Below are positions 37,679-40,125 of a DNA stretch of 40,125 nt, one piece after another. The translations under genes were made by a program, and so were the position numbers. The stretch comes from Cyclobacteriaceae bacterium. GTDB lineage: Bacteria; Bacteroidota; Bacteroidia; Cytophagales; Cyclobacteriaceae. Where the stretch lies: assembly GCA_025455015.1 (NCBI GenBank), contig JALONI010000017.1, positions 1-40,125 of the forward strand, read 5' to 3'. The notes under the pieces are model-generated. The model ran no database searches and had not been told where the DNA came from. It saw only the letters and a list, made by a program, of their open reading frames with translations. The stretch's first letter is position 1. Every line of letters starts with the position of its first letter.

Positions 37679-39072
37679 AAATCTTTGCGTACAATGCTGG
37701 CCGTCATGGTTCCTTCGCACACCAATGTGTTGCCCACAAATGCACGGCCGTACATCTTGGCAATGCCCCGTTTAATGGGCGCGAGCAGGTCGCACTGAAT
37801 CACCAGCGTGTCGCCTGGCAGCACCATTTTGCGAAAACGGAACTCATCAATGCCTAAAAAATAAGTCCAATAGTTTTCGGGGTCAGGCACCGTGTTCAGC
37901 ACCAATATGCCACCGATTTGAGCCATGGCTTCCACTTGTAAAACGCCAGGCATGACGGGGTTTCCGGGGAAATGGCCCTGGAAAAAAGGCTCGTTCATGG
38001 TCACGTTTTTCACGCCCGCTACGCTTTCCCCATCCAGGTAAATGATTTTGTCGATCAGCAAAAACGGATACCGGTGCGGCAGTGTGTTTTTGATTTGGTT
38101 GATGTCCATGACGGGGGGCAGGGAAGGGTTGTAGCGGGGCACTCCCTTCTTGTCTGACTCGATCATGGCCTTTTTTAATTTCTTGGCAAACGCCACATTG
38201 GCCGCGTGGCCCGGGCGGGCGGCCAGTATCTGTGCCTTCAGCGGCCGGCCGGCCAAGGCCAAGTCGCCCACGATGTCCAACAGTTTGTGGCGTGCGGGCT
38301 CATTGTTGTAGCGCAGTTCAATATTGTTGAGGATGCCTTCGCTTTTGACCTCCACCTTGGGTTTGCCCAGCATTTTGGCGATGTTGGCCAACTCGTCATC
38401 CTTCACCACCCGGTCCACAATCACGATGGCGTTGTTCAAATCGCCCCCGCGGATCAGGTTGTTTTTGTACAGCATCTCCAGCTCATGCAAAAAACAGAAC
38501 GTGCGGCACGAGGCAATTTCTTTTTCAAATTGGCGTATGTTGGTAATGGAGGCATGCTGGCTGCCGAGCACTGGCGAGTTGTAGTCGATCATTACCGTCA
38601 CGCGGTAGTCGTCCAGCGGCAATGCGGCAATCTCCACATTGCGTGCCGCCTCGCGGTAGAAAATGCTGTCCTGTACTTCAAAAAAGTCGCGCAACGCGTT
38701 TTGCTCTTCTGTGCCTGCTTCCTTCAACACGTTCACAAACTGGATGGAGCTGCCGTCCATGATGGGGGCTTCGGGCCCATCGATCTGGATCAAGACGTTG
38801 TCAACTTCAAGCCCGACCAAGGCGGCCAGCGTGTGTTCGATCGTGCTCACCCGTCCTCCGCTCTGCTCAATGGTGGTACCGCGCGATACATCGACCACGC
38901 GGTCACAATCCGCATCAATGATCGGTGAGCCGGGCAAATCAACCCGCTGAAACTTGATGCCGTGGTTGGGCTTGGCCGGCAAAAAAGTCATCGTGGTTTG
39001 GGCACCGGTATGCAGGCCTACGCCCGAAATCGACACGGACTTCTTGATGGTTTGCTGTTTGTGGTTGAGCAT
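37675..39072 (-). CDS. lpxC/fabZ: Bifunctional UDP-3-O-acyl-GlcNAc deacetylase / 3-hydroxyacyl-ACP dehydratase
   Basis: A fusion of LpxC and FabZ, typical of Bacteroidota. The LpxC half (about 1-305) is the zinc-dependent deacetylase that commits the cell to lipid A; it shows GVGLHTG, the zinc ligands H80 ([18 protein letters not shown]), H262 and D266 ([18 protein letters not shown]), and H289 in [12 protein letters not shown]. The FabZ half (about 320-466) is the dehydratase of fatty-acid elongation, with [13 protein letters not shown] and the hot-dog active site [25 protein letters not shown] (H367, E381). The preferred start is the ATG at 39070-39072; a TTG at 39081 is possible. It lies between lpxD and lpxA and ends overlapping lpxA by 4 bases. 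Coupling the two activities may balance lipid A and phospholipid flux. Confidence 0.97.
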   Translation of the reverse strand: MLNHKQQTIKKSVSISGVGLHTGAQTTMTFLPAKPNHGIKFQRVDLPGSPIIDADCDRVVDVSRGTTIEQSGGRVSTIEHTLAALVGLEVDNVLIQIDGPEAPIMDGSSIQFVNVLKEAGTEEQNALRDFFEVQDSIFYREAARNVEIAALPLDDYRVTVMIDYNSPVLGSQHASITNIRQFEKEIASCRTFCFLHELEMLYKNNLIRGGDLNNAIVIVDRVVKDDELANIAKMLGKPKVEVKSEGILNNIELRYNNEPARHKLLDIVGDLALAGRPLKAQILAARPGHAANVAFAKKLKKAMIESDKKGVPRYNPSLPPVMDINQIKNTLPHRYPFLLIDKIIYLDGESVAGVKNVTMNEPFFQGHFPGNPVMPGVLQVEAMAQIGGILVLNTVPDPENYWTYFLGIDEFRFRKMVLPGDTLVIQCDLLAPIKRGIAKMYGRAFVGNTLVCEGTMTASIVRKDL

Positions 39073-39129
39073 AAAGCGCAAAAGTGCGCAAATTTAACGC
39101 TTATGCCCCGATAACCAAACCCGTGAAAA

Positions 39130-40125
39130 TCAAGACGCTGGCGTATCCGAGGGTGCCAAGCTGTCAGCGGCCGCCATCTTTTTTTCCAGTTCGCGCAGGC
39201 GGTCGTTTAGCTCCGGCAACCGTTTGAAAACGGCATACGAGCGGAAATAGTCTTTGATGTCGAAGGCAGGATAGCCAATGATCTGCTGGCCTTCGTCTTT
39301 GATGGATTTGGAAATACCCGCTTGAGCCCCGATTTGGGTGCGGTTGGCAATCACCAAATGCCCCGCAATGCCCACCTGGCCGGCAATCATCGCATTTTCG
39401 CCCACTTTCGTGGATCCGGATACGCCCGCCTGGGCAGCGATGACCGTGTTTTTGCCCACTTCCACATTGTGCGCAATTTGAATGAGGTTGTCCAGTTTTA
39501 CACCTTGCCGGATGATGGTGGAATCGCCAAAAAGGGTGGCGCAATCAATGACCGTGTTGGCGCCAATGGTCACGTTGTCTTCGATGATCACATTGCCCAA
39601 CTGGGGAATGGTTTTGTAGGTACCATCGCCTTGGGGTGCAAACCCAAAACCATCGCTCCCGATCACGGTGCCTGCGTGGATCACGCAATTTTTTCCGATG
39701 CGCGTGCCTCCATACAGTTTCACGTTGGGATGAAGAATGGTGTTGTCTCCGATCACCACGTTGTCGCCCACGAATACGTGCGGGTATATTTTAACGTTGT
39801 TCCCCAGGGTGACATGGTCGCCCACATACGAAAAGGCACCCCGGTAGAGGCCAGTGCCCAGCGCGCAGTTCTTGCCGATGGCACTGGGTTCTTCCACGCC
39901 ATTTTTTTGAAACGAAATGAGTTTGTGGTACTCCTCCAGCAATACGGTAAAACTTGAGTACGGATCATCCACCAGTATGAGGGTGGTTGTGACTTCTTTT
40001 TTGGCCACAAAATCCTTCTTGACGATGACGGCTGTGGCCTGTGTGGTGTAGAGGTACTGTTCGTATTTGGGGTTGGAGAGAAAGGCAATGTGACCGGGCT
40101 TGGCATCCTGAATTTTGCCCAGCAT
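39130..40125 (-). CDS. lpxD: UDP-3-O-(3-hydroxyacyl)glucosamine N-acyltransferase LpxD (5' end outside window)
   Basis: The visible 331 residues are the main part of LpxD, which N-acylates UDP-3-O-acylglucosamine in lipid A synthesis. The first residues ([31 protein letters not shown]) are the middle of the N-terminal substrate-binding domain, so roughly 35-45 residues are cut by the window edge, and the ATG there is internal. Hexapeptide repeats follow ([48 protein letters not shown]), then [19 protein letters not shown] and the catalytic His in [12 protein letters not shown]. The C-terminal helix after [22 protein letters not shown] is the ACP-contact region. It is the first visible gene of the lipid A operon, 57 bases before lpxC/fabZ. 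Confidence 0.96.
   Translation of the reverse strand: MLGKIQDAKPGHIAFLSNPKYEQYLYTTQATAVIVKKDFVAKKEVTTTLILVDDPYSSFTVLLEEYHKLISFQKNGVEEPSAIGKNCALGTGLYRGAFSYVGDHVTLGNNVKIYPHVFVGDNVVIGDNTILHPNVKLYGGTRIGKNCVIHAGTVIGSDGFGFAPQGDGTYKTIPQLGNVIIEDNVTIGANTVIDCATLFGDSTIIRQGVKLDNLIQIAHNVEVGKNTVIAAQAGVSGSTKVGENAMIAGQVGIAGHLVIANRTQIGAQAGISKSIKDEGQQIIGYPAFDIKDYFRSYAVFKRLPELNDRLRELEKKMAAADSLAPSDTPAS

Noticed and set aside
1-40125. CRISPR array to go with cas6
   Set aside because: I looked for regularly spaced direct repeats on both strands and saw none in the window; the only intergenic gap beside cas6 is 156 bases and not repetitive.

Overview
The window is a near-fully coding segment of a Bacteroidota chromosome, most likely from the order Cytophagales (Cyclobacteriaceae/Fulvivirgaceae-like). 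The pointers are a fused LpxC-FabZ protein, a type IX secretion plug protein, Bacteroidota-style promoters (TTTG, about 20 nt, TAnnTTTG) where promoters can be seen, many short-lipobox lipoproteins and two-module FtsX permeases. GC content is moderate, about 50-55 % in the stretches I counted. I found no rRNA, tRNA, insertion sequence, prophage or CRISPR array. No gene-free stretch exceeds 300 bases. Several genes use GTG (DUF1015, kup, DNA ligase) or TTG (cas6, ligase-associated exonuclease) starts.

Region 1-6.5 kb: the 3' end of the GTPase/ATPase ychF; a stand-alone cas6 RNA endonuclease with no CRISPR array or other cas gene; a convergent type IX secretion plug gene; an ECF sigma factor overlapping a membrane-anchored beta-barrel protein; an arginine-less RidA paralogue; and two multi-pass membrane proteins, one unrecognised and one ABA4-like. 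Region 6.5-9.3 kb: these membrane genes are the tail of a tight operon headed by a biotin carboxylase (accC) and a DUF1015 protein.

Region 9.3-18.2 kb: a minus-strand cluster that looks like a cell-surface O-acylation module. It holds an MBOAT acyltransferase, two paralogous SGNH/GDSL hydrolases, a YdcF/DUF218 envelope protein and a 1019-residue ABC transporter fusing TerB-like, FHA-like, ATPase and permease parts. The genes overlap or nearly touch. A lipoprotein and a terminator lie upstream. Region 18.3-25.2 kb: a single-domain response regulator, a LuxC-type acyl-CoA reductase divergent from a two-cluster ferredoxin with a clear promoter, and two tandem FtsX/MacB-type permeases without an ATPase.

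Region 25.2-32.5 kb: kup (potassium uptake) downstream of a type II NADH dehydrogenase; a coiled-coil lipoprotein; a 41-residue membrane protein with its own promoter box and a terminator; a TPR-TM protein overlapping an HD phosphohydrolase; an NTF2-like secreted protein and a histidine phosphatase. Region 32.5-36.2 kb: a small lipoprotein, the ligase-associated exonuclease and ATP-dependent DNA ligase pair, and a lipocalin-like lipoprotein. Region 36.2-40.1 kb: the lipid A operon lpxD - lpxC/fabZ - lpxA followed by an ABC ATPase with altered Q- and H-loops; lpxD is cut by the window edge.

The observations most worth following are the orphan Cas6, the MBOAT/double-SGNH/TerB-FHA-ABC surface-modification cluster, the beta-barrel fused to an anti-sigma-like anchor, the 41-residue membrane protein, and the odd ABC ATPase in the lipid A operon.
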